NCBI RefSeq assembly: GCF_015209965.1
Contig: NZ_MU158689.1
Coordinates: 2,195,667-2,259,666, forward strand
Length of the DNA: 64,000 nucleotides
Reading direction: 5' to 3'
From: Sphingobacterium pedocola
GTDB taxonomy: Bacteria > Bacteroidota > Bacteroidia > Sphingobacteriales > Sphingobacteriaceae
Made by a program: the position numbers and the translations under genes. The notes beneath the pieces are model-generated. The model was given only the letters and a program-made list of their open reading frames with translations. It did not search any database and was not told where the DNA came from. How positions within the stretch are numbered: the first letter of the stretch is position 1; each line of letters opens with the position of its first letter. This document shows positions 27,783 to 37,037 of the stretch, piece by piece.

Positions 27783-28352
27783 TTATAAAAATTCTGTTTT
27801 TCTGATCAGTGCACTTCGAATGGCTTTTTTGGCCTGCTGCAAATGGTATTCTACGGTCTTCACGCTAATTCCCATCTGGTCAGCGACGGATTGGTTGGTA
27901 AGGGCCCCATGATATTTCAGTTCATATATTTCCCTGCATTTGGGCGAAAGAAGTGAAATAAGTTCCTGATGATGTTTTTCCGCCTGCAGGAGAAAGTCTA
28001 TGCCAAGCATCGGTTCAGATTGGTCTTTGGTGTTTGCTACATTATTTTCATGATGCTGCTTGGTCTGTCTAGCCCTAAAATAATTTAGGATACGGTTTTT
28101 AGCGCTGCGAATAAGATAGTGTTCAAAATTGGTATGAATGTCTAGTACATCTCTTTTCTCCCAAATGGCCTTAAAAACCTCCTGGCTCACGTCTTCCGCA
28201 TCCGAATGGCATCTTGTGTATTTAAAGCAAACGCTATACACTGTCTTCCAGTATCGGTTAAATAGCAGTGCAAAAGCATCTCTATCACCATCGACAAACC
28301 TGCTGATAATATGCTGTTCGGTACTTGATTTAGAAGTTTTAGCTGTCCGCAT
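27783..28352 (-). CDS. ECF RNA polymerase sigma factor (FecI-like)
   Basis: A 189-residue sigma-70 family protein with region 2 (AFALLFNRYWKTVYSVCFKY, SDAEDVSQEVFKAIWEKR) and region 4 (LSPKCREIYELKYHGALTNQ, then MGISVKTVEYHLQQAKKAI). It is the usual Bacteroidota ECF factor that pairs with FecR and TonB receptors. A 9+9 dyad at 28381-28403 precedes it. Confidence 0.93.
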   Translation of the reverse strand: MRTAKTSKSSTEQHIISRFVDGDRDAFALLFNRYWKTVYSVCFKYTRCHSDAEDVSQEVFKAIWEKRDVLDIHTNFEHYLIRSAKNRILNYFRARQTKQHHENNVANTKDQSEPMLGIDFLLQAEKHHQELISLLSPKCREIYELKYHGALTNQSVADQMGISVKTVEYHLQQAKKAIRSALIRKTEFL

Positions 28353-28380
28353 TTTCGAACTGTTTCCGCAAACCTAAGTT

Positions 28381-28403
28381 TTATTTGGAATTAATCCAAA
28401 TAA
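28381..28403 (-). promoter_or_regulatory. Palindrome upstream of the ECF sigma gene (possible Fur-type operator)
   Basis: TTATTTGGA (28381-28389) and TCCAAATAA (28395-28403) form a perfect dyad 29 bases before the sigma factor ATG. On the minus strand it includes TTTATTTG, close to the TAnnTTTG -7 box. Its AT-rich form and its place before a sigma/FecR/receptor set suggest an iron-responsive operator; this is inference. Confidence 0.5.
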
Positions 28404-28495
28404 AAAATACTACAGAGGACAACCGCCTATTTATCGGTCCCTTTTCCTATCTAACCAACAAGCAAGCTTCAGGTTGTTAAACTCGCCAGTTGCAG

Positions 28496-29494
28496 TTATT
28501 TTGATTCGCCCCTAAAAGGTAATAGGCTCTCTACACAATTAATAATCAAATCAGCATCATGGATCTGGACGAGATGTCCACTCTTACTCGCTTCTATAAA
28601 GCGGCTATCCGTTGATAGGGCCAGCTGAGCATATTGATGTTCGATAACCCACCTTTTATACTCTGCTGCGAGCTGTTTGTCCTTAATCCCGGCGTAACGT
28701 ATATCCGATGTGCCCGCTAACACCATCAATGGAATATCTCCAAAATCCGGCCGCTGCAACGCATCCTTAAAATTAAAGCTATCCTGCTGGAGTTCATCCA
28801 ATGTGGTCTCCACAGATCGGTAGAAAAAGTCTCGTTCCCTCACATGCAAAGGATGACCAAAGGGAATCTCCTGCGAGATGGGAAGGAAGGAGAACATGCA
28901 TCGGTAAAGTCCCGAGTGCACCGCAAAACGAATTAACCAAGGTGAAGGCGTACGCAATAAAGTTTTCAACTGGGCCGAAGCATGGATCTTCTGTAAAGGG
29001 TGCGCACCTTCAACCAACAAAATTCCAGCAATATCGTCTCTATGCTGCGCAACAAAAGGCCGCATATATATCGCTGCCATAGAGTGTGCGACTAAGATGA
29101 ACGGCTTCGGACAATCTATCTTTTCCAACAAATCATGTAATTCATTTGAGACTTGAAGATTAGTAACCCGTTCCTTCGCACCATCACTAAACTGAATACC
29201 ACTGCGGTCATAGGATAAGGTCACAGCAGATTCCGCAACACGATCTTGAATATCATGCCAAATAGCATGACTACTTCCCATGCCCGAAAGAAAAACGACA
29301 GTCCCCTTTCCTTGCCCCTTTTTGACATAATGGATGGCATGTCCATTCCGCTCAATGTAGGTCAGATCTCTATCCATCAATCGCTCCAGTCTCCATCGGC
29401 AAAACTGTTCAATCAGTACGCCGATAAGGATAAGCGCTACTATTATTATACCAGACCACTTCAACATACTCAACAAAAAATCAATCATACGCAA
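28496..29494 (-). CDS. Membrane-anchored alpha/beta hydrolase
   Basis: A 332-residue protein with an N-terminal membrane anchor (MLKWSGIIIVALILIGVLIE) and an alpha/beta-hydrolase fold. VFLSGMGSSHAIWHDI is the oxyanion-hole region; the nucleophile elbow is LVAHSMAA, where Ala replaces both usual glycines of GxSxG; the catalytic His is in KSGHLVQIHD. It may hydrolyse an ester or peptide at the cell envelope. Neighbours concern iron uptake, so siderophore ester cleavage is one possibility, but this is inference. Confidence 0.75.
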   Translation of the reverse strand: MRMIDFLLSMLKWSGIIIVALILIGVLIEQFCRWRLERLMDRDLTYIERNGHAIHYVKKGQGKGTVVFLSGMGSSHAIWHDIQDRVAESAVTLSYDRSGIQFSDGAKERVTNLQVSNELHDLLEKIDCPKPFILVAHSMAAIYMRPFVAQHRDDIAGILLVEGAHPLQKIHASAQLKTLLRTPSPWLIRFAVHSGLYRCMFSFLPISQEIPFGHPLHVRERDFFYRSVETTLDELQQDSFNFKDALQRPDFGDIPLMVLAGTSDIRYAGIKDKQLAAEYKRWVIEHQYAQLALSTDSRFIEASKSGHLVQIHDADLIINCVESLLPFRGESK

Positions 29495-29696
29495 TAGAAA
29501 ACATGCCCTTCGTTGTAAAAACCAGCAGCCCCGGTATCAACTGCCATTACAGTAGAACCAACAAAAAATAAAACTAGCATAAATATAGGGACAGATGGCT
29601 TACCTGCAGCAAAAAACTTCTGTATTCATAATAAAAATTTCCATATCCATAAATGTGTGTGATCTGAAAAAGATAGCTTTGGCCAAACAGCAAACG

Positions 29697-30011
29697 ATGA
29701 CTATACTAGGCATATATATCTATTTTATCGCAATCTTAGCCGGCTACCGTTCGTCAAAATACTGGCCTAGAGAATTGGCGTTATTCGGCTTTCTAAAAAG
29801 TCGGTGGCTGGGTATATCGTTCCTTATTATCGGCAGTATCGTATTTATAGTGAACAAAGGCTGGACGATAGGCCTACTTACAGCCCTCTGCATATATATG
29901 GCGACCGCATCTTGCCTGCTATTCATACTAAATTGTAATAATAAGATCCGACTAGCCGCATGCGGCATATTTCATCTTATCCTTTTAGTCGGATTAATCT
30001 CTGGTTTTTAA
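29697..30011 (+). CDS. Small membrane protein, DUF3325-like
   Basis: A 104-residue protein with three to four membrane segments. The layout (IYIYFIAILAGYRSSKYW, then LGISFLIIGSIVFIV, then GWTIGLLTALCIYMATASCL) resembles DUF3325 proteins that accompany PepSY membrane proteins in siderophore loci. Start chosen at 29697; the upstream in-frame ATG at 29595 adds a polar leader without support. The next gene begins 5 bases after its stop. Confidence 0.6.
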   Translation: MTILGIYIYFIAILAGYRSSKYWPRELALFGFLKSRWLGISFLIIGSIVFIVNKGWTIGLLTALCIYMATASCLLFILNCNNKIRLAACGIFHLILLVGLISGF

Positions 30012-30016
30012 AAATT

Positions 30017-30307
30017 ATGCCTGCAAATACAAAATACCTCAGCTCGCCGGGACAACGCATACTCAAAGTCAGTGCGGCCATACTTGGCGGATATCTTCTC
30101 TCAGGCGCTATACATCTTGCTGCGGCACGCATACCCTATTTCGGGATGAATCTGTTGATCACTGGTACGCTGACTATGTTCCTGCTTTGGGCAGTCTTTA
30201 TGATTATCTCATTTTTGTCCAAGAATGGCTGGAAGATCTGGGGTATCTATATCGGTTTTACATTGCTATTTGGCTTGATCGCTTTTTACGGAGGAGGGCC
30301 ATTATGA
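30017..30307 (+). CDS. Small membrane protein, DUF3649-like
   Basis: A 96-residue three-helix membrane protein: VSAAILGGYLLSGAIHLAAA, LLITGTLTMFLLWAVFMIIS and IWGIYIGFTLLFGLIAFY. This resembles DUF3649 iron-uptake-associated proteins. Its stop overlaps the start of the PepSY gene (ATGA), so the three genes are translationally coupled. Confidence 0.62.
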   Translation: MPANTKYLSSPGQRILKVSAAILGGYLLSGAIHLAAARIPYFGMNLLITGTLTMFLLWAVFMIISFLSKNGWKIWGIYIGFTLLFGLIAFYGGGPL

Positions 30308-31881
30308 AAGGATTAGGACCTAGAGCATACAATATTTTATTTCATACACATACCGTGAGCGGTATCGTGATCAGTTTTGTGCTGTTTATCATATTCTTTG
30401 CTGGTGCGGTATCACTCTATAAGCACGAAATCTATCAGTGGGAAAATCCACAGGCGCGGGTTACAGCTGTCACTACTTTAGACTACGAACGACAGATTGC
30501 ACGTATGGATTCCATACAATACGGAGCCAGTGAAAGCCACGAGATACGGGCAGTAATGCCCACCACCACCCGTCCAGTCTATACACTCTACGTTCCCGTA
30601 GAAGACTCTACAGGTGCCCGCTTTTTGACGTTCCTATATAATGCGCACAACGACCAGCTCACGGAGACAGCTTCAGGAGAATGGTCTACGACGGGCGAGA
30701 CCCTGTACCGCTTACACTACCTCGATCAGATCCCGCTATATATCGGTCGTTATATTGCCGGCCTCGTATCGCTGTTTTTCGCGTTTGCCGTAGTTACGGG
30801 TTTGCTGATACACTGGAAAAATATAGTAGCTAAGTTTTATGCATTTTCGTTCAAGAAAGTAAGCAAACAATTTTGGACCAATGCCCATACCGCATTTGGC
30901 GTGATCGGTCTTCCGTTTCAAATGATGTACGCGATCACCGGAGCATTCTATATGCTCAGTCTCCTGGTCCTTGCGCCTACCGTATTGGTTCTATTCGACG
31001 GTGACGACCACAAACTCATTACGCAGCTCTACCCCACGGAGGAATTTCATGATCATCATGACGACAAGGGAGATCATCAACAAGCACCTGTTGCGCATAT
31101 GTCAGTAGCAGAAGGCTTAGCAGTTATCCAGCAGGATTATAAGACATATCGTATCGCCCACATTGACATCATCAATAATGGGCATGACAATGCCGTACTA
31201 GGAGCCGAACTGATAGACGACCTGGCCTACAACAAAAATGGAACAGTAGTACTAGATCTGCATTCAGGCGAATATAAAATGCGCATTGAGCCAGGACAAA
31301 AGAGCTACACACAATCTATCCTACAGGGTATCAACGCGATACACTTCGGAAACTATGGAGGTTGGCTGACCAAAGCATTATACTTTGTGCTATCAATTTT
31401 CACCTGCTTCGTCATTATTAGCGGCGTATTGATGTGGAAAGAAGCACGCAATAAAGCTTCGTACACAGACCAGCAACGTAGGTTTCACCATCGTGTGACC
31501 AAAATCTATCTCAGTATCTGTTTCAGTCTGTTCCCTGCTACAGCTTTACTGTTTATCAGCGAGCAAGTGGTTGCCCCGTTTACAGGTCGAGTCGATATTG
31601 TCAATATTATTTTCTTTGGAAGCTGGCTGCTCCTTTCGGCGATAGCCTATATGTTGCCAACAGAAAAAAAGATTACACAATTTTGCCTTGTTACAGGAGG
31701 GATTTTCTCTTGTGCTGTCCCACTGGCCAATGGTATAGCGACAGGAGACTGGCTCTGGAAAACGGCCACAAGCCTTCGCTACGTATTCCTTACGGATATC
31801 ACGTGGTTGATCACGGGGGTATTCGTCCTACTTATTGCTTATGCGATGCCCGGCAAGAAGGCCGTGAGAATACGGGGCTAA
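30304..31881 (+). CDS. PepSY-associated TM domain protein
   Basis: A 525-residue inner membrane protein. Start at 30304 by overlap with the preceding stop; MKGLGPRAYNILFHTHTVSG is the standard N-terminus of this family. PepSY_TM features: a first helix (VISFVLFIIFFAGAVSLYKH), a large periplasmic loop, paired helices near 195-215 and 255-275, a His/Asp-rich loop (HDHHDDKGDHQQ, possible metal site), and helices to the C-terminus. Related proteins take part in ferric-siderophore reduction. With the two small upstream genes and the TonB receptor downstream it forms an iron-uptake-like set. Confidence 0.82.
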   Translation: MKGLGPRAYNILFHTHTVSGIVISFVLFIIFFAGAVSLYKHEIYQWENPQARVTAVTTLDYERQIARMDSIQYGASESHEIRAVMPTTTRPVYTLYVPVEDSTGARFLTFLYNAHNDQLTETASGEWSTTGETLYRLHYLDQIPLYIGRYIAGLVSLFFAFAVVTGLLIHWKNIVAKFYAFSFKKVSKQFWTNAHTAFGVIGLPFQMMYAITGAFYMLSLLVLAPTVLVLFDGDDHKLITQLYPTEEFHDHHDDKGDHQQAPVAHMSVAEGLAVIQQDYKTYRIAHIDIINNGHDNAVLGAELIDDLAYNKNGTVVLDLHSGEYKMRIEPGQKSYTQSILQGINAIHFGNYGGWLTKALYFVLSIFTCFVIISGVLMWKEARNKASYTDQQRRFHHRVTKIYLSICFSLFPATALLFISEQVVAPFTGRVDIVNIIFFGSWLLLSAIAYMLPTEKKITQFCLVTGGIFSCAVPLANGIATGDWLWKTATSLRYVFLTDITWLITGVFVLLIAYAMPGKKAVRIRG

Positions 31882-31891
31882 TACAAAAGGT

Positions 31892-32881
31892 CTATGCCCC
31901 CTGCTTTTCTCGCAGCTTCATGGGAGAATAGCCTTGCGTCTTCTTGAAAGCGGCACTAAAATTTGATGTATTCTGATATCCCACCAGCAATGCTATTTCC
32001 TGTACGGAGAGCGTGGTATCCAACAGGTATTTTTTTGCCTGATGCATTCTAATATCCTGCAAGTACTCGAAAATAGTATTTCCATAAACCAGCTTAAATC
32101 CATTTTTTAGCTTAGTTTGGTTAATCCCCACAAAACGGGAAAGTTCCAGGATAGTGAGCGGCCTTTCCAGATTCGTACGAATCGTATCAGCGGCAAGGTG
32201 TATCTTTTGCTGATCAGCAACAGATAATGGTATGTATTCCGACTTATTTTCGGACTGTTCATATAAGAGTGCGATCAGTTCAAAAGCCTTTGACTCTAAG
32301 TATATCTTTCGCGTTAGACCATCAAATGTACAGTTTTTGATATCCTGAATGATATGGTAAATATTGGGACAAATACGCAACTGATGCGGGACGAGCGATG
32401 TACTGATTCCCCGATGGATGCTTTCGATAAAATCATCCATCAACCTCGATTCGCCGGCATAGCGATCCAAGAGTGTAACCGGCAAATGTATATCAAATGT
32501 TTGGTAGGCTGTATCCTTTTGGAACAGGATATTCGCTTGATTCTCATCAGCAGACAAAAATTTGATGTTCGCTGACTTTGCTGCTGTCGTTTGTCCCTTA
32601 TTCGCTTTCCCTGTATAGAAGATGTCTTTATCCGATAAGTTTATTTGTATCTCCAGCAACGCATTATCACCTCTTCCATTTATATTGACATCCTCCTGCA
32701 TGGCATAGTTGGCATTGACGATCGACATCTCCTTGCGAAGTACATACTCATCAAAAGTAATATCTCCCTTCGGCAACTTGAGATTAAAACGACTCGCTCG
32801 TATCTCATCCAACGACGAGCCAGGCAGCTCCTCGACAGACATAAAATCATTCAAATCGTCAGCTACTAACTGAATACCCAT
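31892..32881 (-). CDS. AraC-family regulator, PchR-like
   Basis: A 329-residue regulator with a C-terminal AraC HTH domain (TILELSRFVGINQTKLKNGF and SVQEIALLVGYQNTSNFSAA). The long N-terminal half with a mixed beta region and the LFQKDTAYQTFDIHLPVTLL segment matches PchR-type regulators of siderophore receptors. Divergent from the TonB receptor at 33033 with a dyad in between, so it likely senses the siderophore and activates the receptor. Confidence 0.85.
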   Translation of the reverse strand: MGIQLVADDLNDFMSVEELPGSSLDEIRASRFNLKLPKGDITFDEYVLRKEMSIVNANYAMQEDVNINGRGDNALLEIQINLSDKDIFYTGKANKGQTTAAKSANIKFLSADENQANILFQKDTAYQTFDIHLPVTLLDRYAGESRLMDDFIESIHRGISTSLVPHQLRICPNIYHIIQDIKNCTFDGLTRKIYLESKAFELIALLYEQSENKSEYIPLSVADQQKIHLAADTIRTNLERPLTILELSRFVGINQTKLKNGFKLVYGNTIFEYLQDIRMHQAKKYLLDTTLSVQEIALLVGYQNTSNFSAAFKKTQGYSPMKLREKQGA

Positions 32882-32963
32882 AATACGTGGTTAACTCTGA
32901 TATAAACTTCTGCAATCATAATAAATACGTCCAAATTCATAACACCCAGCGTGTCGGAATAAA

Positions 32964-32984
32964 TACATTTGCACCACAAATGTA
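32964..32984. promoter_or_regulatory. Symmetric divergent promoter/operator
   Basis: TACATTTG (32964-32971) and its mirror CAAATGTA (32977-32984) flank CACCA. Each arm is a perfect TAnnTTTG -7 box on its own strand, one pointing to the TonB receptor and one to the AraC regulator. The dyad may therefore be two overlapping promoters, an operator, or both. Confidence 0.55.
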
Positions 32985-33032
32985 ATTTATAATTATTATA
33001 AATAAAAACTATTGTCACAGATTATAAAACAC

Positions 33033-35408
33033 ATGTCGTCTATCAGAATAATCTCTATACTATTGATCTGGGGATACTGCAGCATATTGTCTGCTCAGAC
33101 GACGTCAATTGTATCTGGCATCGTATCAGATATCGACAATCGGCCTATTGATCATGTATCGGTGCACATCCAGGAGCTATCCCTCGTTGCAAATAGCAAT
33201 AAGACTGGACAATTTTCCTTTTCCAACATACCATCAGGGACGTACTCGATTCAGGTCAGCAAAATCGGATACGATAGTCAAGTCAACGTGATCAACACCG
33301 CAACGCAGTCCGATAAGTTGCATTTTACCTTGCTAAAGGACACGTCTCAGATTGACGAAGTAACGATTTTTGGTTTTTCGCCAACGCAACTGGCAAACCG
33401 GCAGGCGTACAACATTACAGCAATAGACGCGACCAAACTACACAATACAACCACGGACATCGCGCATGTGCTGGATCGCGTACCGGGAGTCCGATTACGT
33501 GAGTCGGGCGGAGTCGGTTCAGACTACGAATTTTCTATACATGGTTTTTCAGGAAAGCGAATCCGGTTTTTCTTGGATGGCGTACCCATGGAGCATTTTG
33601 GCCCCGCTTTTCAGATCAACAATATCCCTATCAATCTGGCCGAACGCATTGAAGTATATAAAGGTGTGGTGCCTATATGGCTGGGCAGCGATGTACTGGG
33701 CGGTGCGGTCAATATCATTAGTGGCAGACAATGGCGTGACTATCTAGATGTCGCCTATTCTTTTGGTTCTTTCAACACACACCGTAGCAGCATCAATGCG
33801 GGCAAAACTTTTAAAAATGGATTTACGGTACAGCTCAGTGCCTTCCAGAATTACGCCGACAACAACTATCCTGTCACCGTTGATGCTTCGGATATACGAA
33901 CGGGACAATATTTCCCCAACAGTCGCGTAAAACGCTTCCACGATCAATACCGTAATGAGACGGCGATCGTCAAACTGGGATTTGTAGATAGACCCTGGGC
34001 CGATCAATTGATCGCGAGCTTTACATTGGGTCAATATTATAAAGAAATACAGACCGGTGCCAGGATGGTAACCGTATATGGAGCTTGGCACACCCGCGGT
34101 AATATGCAGATGCCCGCGCTTCAATACCAAAAGAAGGATGCTTTTGTAAAAGGACTGACGATCCGTGCAAACGCTAACTACAACTTCGGAAGAGATCAAA
34201 GCATAGACACCGTGCACGCACGCTACGGGTGGATGGCAGACTCGATCCGTTTACGTGGCAATGGTGGCGAACTACAGTACAATCACTATATCTATAGAAA
34301 TAATGCGGCCAATGCATCGGCAACAGTTACCTATGCTAGGGATGATCATTTCTTCGCATTTAACCATGTTTACAACCATTTCGACAGAAAAGGATTCAAC
34401 GATATTGCTCCCCACGAACAGCAATACCGCATCCCACAGAAAACAGAAAAAAACATTACCGCATTAAGTTATCAATATAGTCCTTCAACAAAATGGAGCA
34501 CGACGCTTTTTGGAAAGTACAACCAGCAAAATGCAAGAACAACGTTGCTCGAACTAGATCCAGCAAACACAGGGGATACACTATATCATTCTGTAGATTT
34601 TAACCGGAGCAACTTTGGATACGGCCTTGCTACCACCTACTTTATCACATCCCAACTACAATTGAAGGCTTCGTACGAAAAAACAAATAGGCTGCCCGAG
34701 AGCGAAGATCTCTTTGGGGATGTGATCAATAAGGAGGGAAACTGGGCCATTAAGCCCGAGCGCAGCGACAATTTTAATCTTGGACTAGACTATACCCTTC
34801 CTATCAACGCGAATCGCATTTTTTTCAGTGGAGCTGCTATCTACTACCACGCCAAAAATTACATCTATTACACATTTAACAACATCCAAAACCGGACGAC
34901 CGCAAAGAATCTTGAAGGCGTATCCAATATGGGATTCGAATCGTCAATACGTTACTCCTATAAGCAAACTTTTGCTGCGGGCATCAACCTGACCTATCAA
35001 AATATCCGCAACATGCAACGCTATATTGAGTTCGGAGGTGTCCGTTTTGAAAGTAAGGATTACAAATTTAGATTACCCAATATACCCTACCTCTTTGGCC
35101 ATGCAGATGCATCGCTATTTCTCAAAAACCTCTTTAGGCCAGCCGATCAGTTGACGATCTCTTACAATATGCTATATGTCAAAGATTTCTATCTGTATTG
35201 GGCCGATTCTGGACGCGACGATTCGAAACACGTCATCCCACAACAACTCGCACATGATTTGAATATTGTCTACACGCTGGCCAATGGGCGCTACAATGTA
35301 GGTCTCGAAGGCAAGAATATCAGCGACCAGATATTGTATGACAATTTTAGTCTACAAAAACCGGGAAGAGCCTTCTACCTCAAGTTGAGGTATTTCATTA
35401 AAAACTAA
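33033..35408 (+). CDS. TonB-dependent receptor with carboxypeptidase-like domain
   Basis: A 791-residue outer membrane receptor. Start at ATG 33033 (MSSIRIISILLIWGYCSILS) gives a signal peptide; the TTG at 33012 is less likely. Order: carboxypeptidase-regulatory-like domain (SIVSGIVSDIDNRPIDHVSV), plug (THNTTTDIAHVLDRVPGVRL region, LAERIEVYKGVVPIWLGSDV), barrel ending in FYLKLRYFIKN. No STN domain, so it does not signal to a FecR. The PchR-like regulator, the PepSY group and DUF4374 lipoprotein beside it point to ferric-siderophore uptake. Confidence 0.88.
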   Translation: MSSIRIISILLIWGYCSILSAQTTSIVSGIVSDIDNRPIDHVSVHIQELSLVANSNKTGQFSFSNIPSGTYSIQVSKIGYDSQVNVINTATQSDKLHFTLLKDTSQIDEVTIFGFSPTQLANRQAYNITAIDATKLHNTTTDIAHVLDRVPGVRLRESGGVGSDYEFSIHGFSGKRIRFFLDGVPMEHFGPAFQINNIPINLAERIEVYKGVVPIWLGSDVLGGAVNIISGRQWRDYLDVAYSFGSFNTHRSSINAGKTFKNGFTVQLSAFQNYADNNYPVTVDASDIRTGQYFPNSRVKRFHDQYRNETAIVKLGFVDRPWADQLIASFTLGQYYKEIQTGARMVTVYGAWHTRGNMQMPALQYQKKDAFVKGLTIRANANYNFGRDQSIDTVHARYGWMADSIRLRGNGGELQYNHYIYRNNAANASATVTYARDDHFFAFNHVYNHFDRKGFNDIAPHEQQYRIPQKTEKNITALSYQYSPSTKWSTTLFGKYNQQNARTTLLELDPANTGDTLYHSVDFNRSNFGYGLATTYFITSQLQLKASYEKTNRLPESEDLFGDVINKEGNWAIKPERSDNFNLGLDYTLPINANRIFFSGAAIYYHAKNYIYYTFNNIQNRTTAKNLEGVSNMGFESSIRYSYKQTFAAGINLTYQNIRNMQRYIEFGGVRFESKDYKFRLPNIPYLFGHADASLFLKNLFRPADQLTISYNMLYVKDFYLYWADSGRDDSKHVIPQQLAHDLNIVYTLANGRYNVGLEGKNISDQILYDNFSLQKPGRAFYLKLRYFIKN

Positions 35409-35430
35409 TTTATCACTCAAATAAAAAAAA

Positions 35431-36708
35431 ATGAAAGTAAATCATCTCATTCTTTGTGCTACTGCAGGTCTTCTTGTTTTTGGAGCCTGTGACAAAAAAG
35501 ACACACCGACAATCGAAGAACCTATTGTCGAGATCCCAGAAGAAGGCAATTTTATCGTTGCCGCGCTCCCCTACAGGTCTACTATTTTTGGAGGAGCAGA
35601 CATACTCTACACGAGCAGTACCTTGGACGAAGGAACAATAGCAACCGAAAACAATGGCTTAGAGCAAGATGGCAGCAACCGCAATTACCTGACTGCGAAC
35701 GGCAAATTTTTCAGCTTTCTATTTGGCCAGACGGGCGCCGGCGCCGTTACCGTATATAATTTTAATGCCCAAGGGGTTCTCCACAAACTATCAAATTTCC
35801 AATCGGAAACGATGACCGCTCGGGGTACCGTTGGAGAAGATGTGCTCATGATCAAAAATGCCTGGGAACCTGCTCAAGACTACTCGCAATGGTATCGCGC
35901 GAATACCAATACGATGCAAATCGTAGGACAAGGCGAAATCAACACCAACAAACTATCCGGAAATGGCGAAATGGCACTCTTTACAGGTATCACACAAGTG
36001 GGCGACAAGGTATTTGCTCCTTTTTTAAGCATGAAGACCGGACGCTCATTTGCGACCAGCTACCGTGATAGCTCATGGATAGCCGTGTATAGTTATCCTG
36101 GTATGCAATTAGAAAAAATCATTCGTGACAACCGTACAGGATTTATCGGTTCTTATTTTGGCAATGGTCTAGACGTCGATGAAAATGGAGATGTTTACGT
36201 TATGGCTACCTCACTTGGTGCCGATGGTGCTGCACGCTCTACAAAACCTGCAGGATTTATGAAAATAAAAAAAGGAACAACCGAATATGACAAGTCATAC
36301 TTCTTCGATATTACGGCGGCATCCGAGGGGCACTTCTTGTTTCGAAAGCTCTACCTCGGTAAAGGAAACTTTTTGTTAATGCTATCCCAAACATTTAGCA
36401 CATATGCCACCAACCCCAATAAATTTGCAATTGTTAATGTAAACGACAAGTCCTTCAAATGGGTAACGGGACTTCCAGCACAGGTAGTCAATGTATCACA
36501 ATACAGCACCAATTACGCGCCATTGGATGGAAAAACCGGATATGTAGGCATTACAGGAACTTCAGATGGTACAACCATTATTTCTGGTGTGTATAAATTC
36601 GATGCGGAGACCGCAACGGCCACTATAGGTCTGCAATTTGCACCCACCACTGATCTGATGAGTGCAAATATTATCTCATCGGTAAACTGGGCTCCTATTC
36701 GAAAATAG
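35431..36708 (+). CDS. DUF4374 lipoprotein
   Basis: A 425-residue predicted lipoprotein (MKVNHLILCATAGLLVFGAC) with the propeller-like body of DUF4374: NFIVAALPYRSTIFGGADIL at the start, then DVDENGDVYVMATS and a conserved C-terminal APTTDLMSANII-SVNWAP. DUF4374 genes commonly sit beside TonB receptors and PepSY proteins. It is 22 bases after the receptor gene and probably a surface-exposed partner of it. Confidence 0.82.
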   Translation: MKVNHLILCATAGLLVFGACDKKDTPTIEEPIVEIPEEGNFIVAALPYRSTIFGGADILYTSSTLDEGTIATENNGLEQDGSNRNYLTANGKFFSFLFGQTGAGAVTVYNFNAQGVLHKLSNFQSETMTARGTVGEDVLMIKNAWEPAQDYSQWYRANTNTMQIVGQGEINTNKLSGNGEMALFTGITQVGDKVFAPFLSMKTGRSFATSYRDSSWIAVYSYPGMQLEKIIRDNRTGFIGSYFGNGLDVDENGDVYVMATSLGADGAARSTKPAGFMKIKKGTTEYDKSYFFDITAASEGHFLFRKLYLGKGNFLLMLSQTFSTYATNPNKFAIVNVNDKSFKWVTGLPAQVVNVSQYSTNYAPLDGKTGYVGITGTSDGTTIISGVYKFDAETATATIGLQFAPTTDLMSANIISSVNWAPIRK

Positions 36709-36731
36709 AAATAAGCGTTCCTATACCTCGG

Positions 36732-36779
36732 TTTAGTCCTTATTCCGTTATTTTTTGAGATAACGGAATAAAGACTAAA
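36732..36779. terminator. Long hairpin terminator after DUF4374 gene
   Basis: TTTAGTC plus TTATTCCGTTAT (36732-36751) pairs with ATAACGGAATAA plus GACTAAA (36760-36779), interrupted by one mismatch. A stem this long just after the DUF4374 stop should end the receptor operon. Confidence 0.75.
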
Positions 36780-36986
36780 TTTCGTTGACATTATAAAAAT
36801 GCTATCGAGGCGTGTATATCACGCGTTACCTTCAATTTTTCATGGATCATTTAGCGCATGAAATTCAAAACTCCTACATAAAAGTGTAGCACTACCACAA
36901 AAAGTCGTACCTATTTTCGTATTTTTCTTTTATGAAACGGGATTTTTAAAAGAAGCTAGAGCCATTCTTTGCCTTGCAACTGTGTC

Positions 36987-37015
36987 TTGTTTTAGTATTA
37001 AATTAGGTAGATTTG
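36987..37015 (+). promoter_or_regulatory. Bacteroidota-type promoter
   Basis: TTG at 36987-36989 and TAGATTTG at 37008-37015, 18 bases apart, lie just before the WG-repeat lipoprotein gene at 37038. The rest of the 36780-37037 space shows no gene. Confidence 0.5.
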
Positions 37016-37037
37016 GTTAGGCATAACTGATATATAC

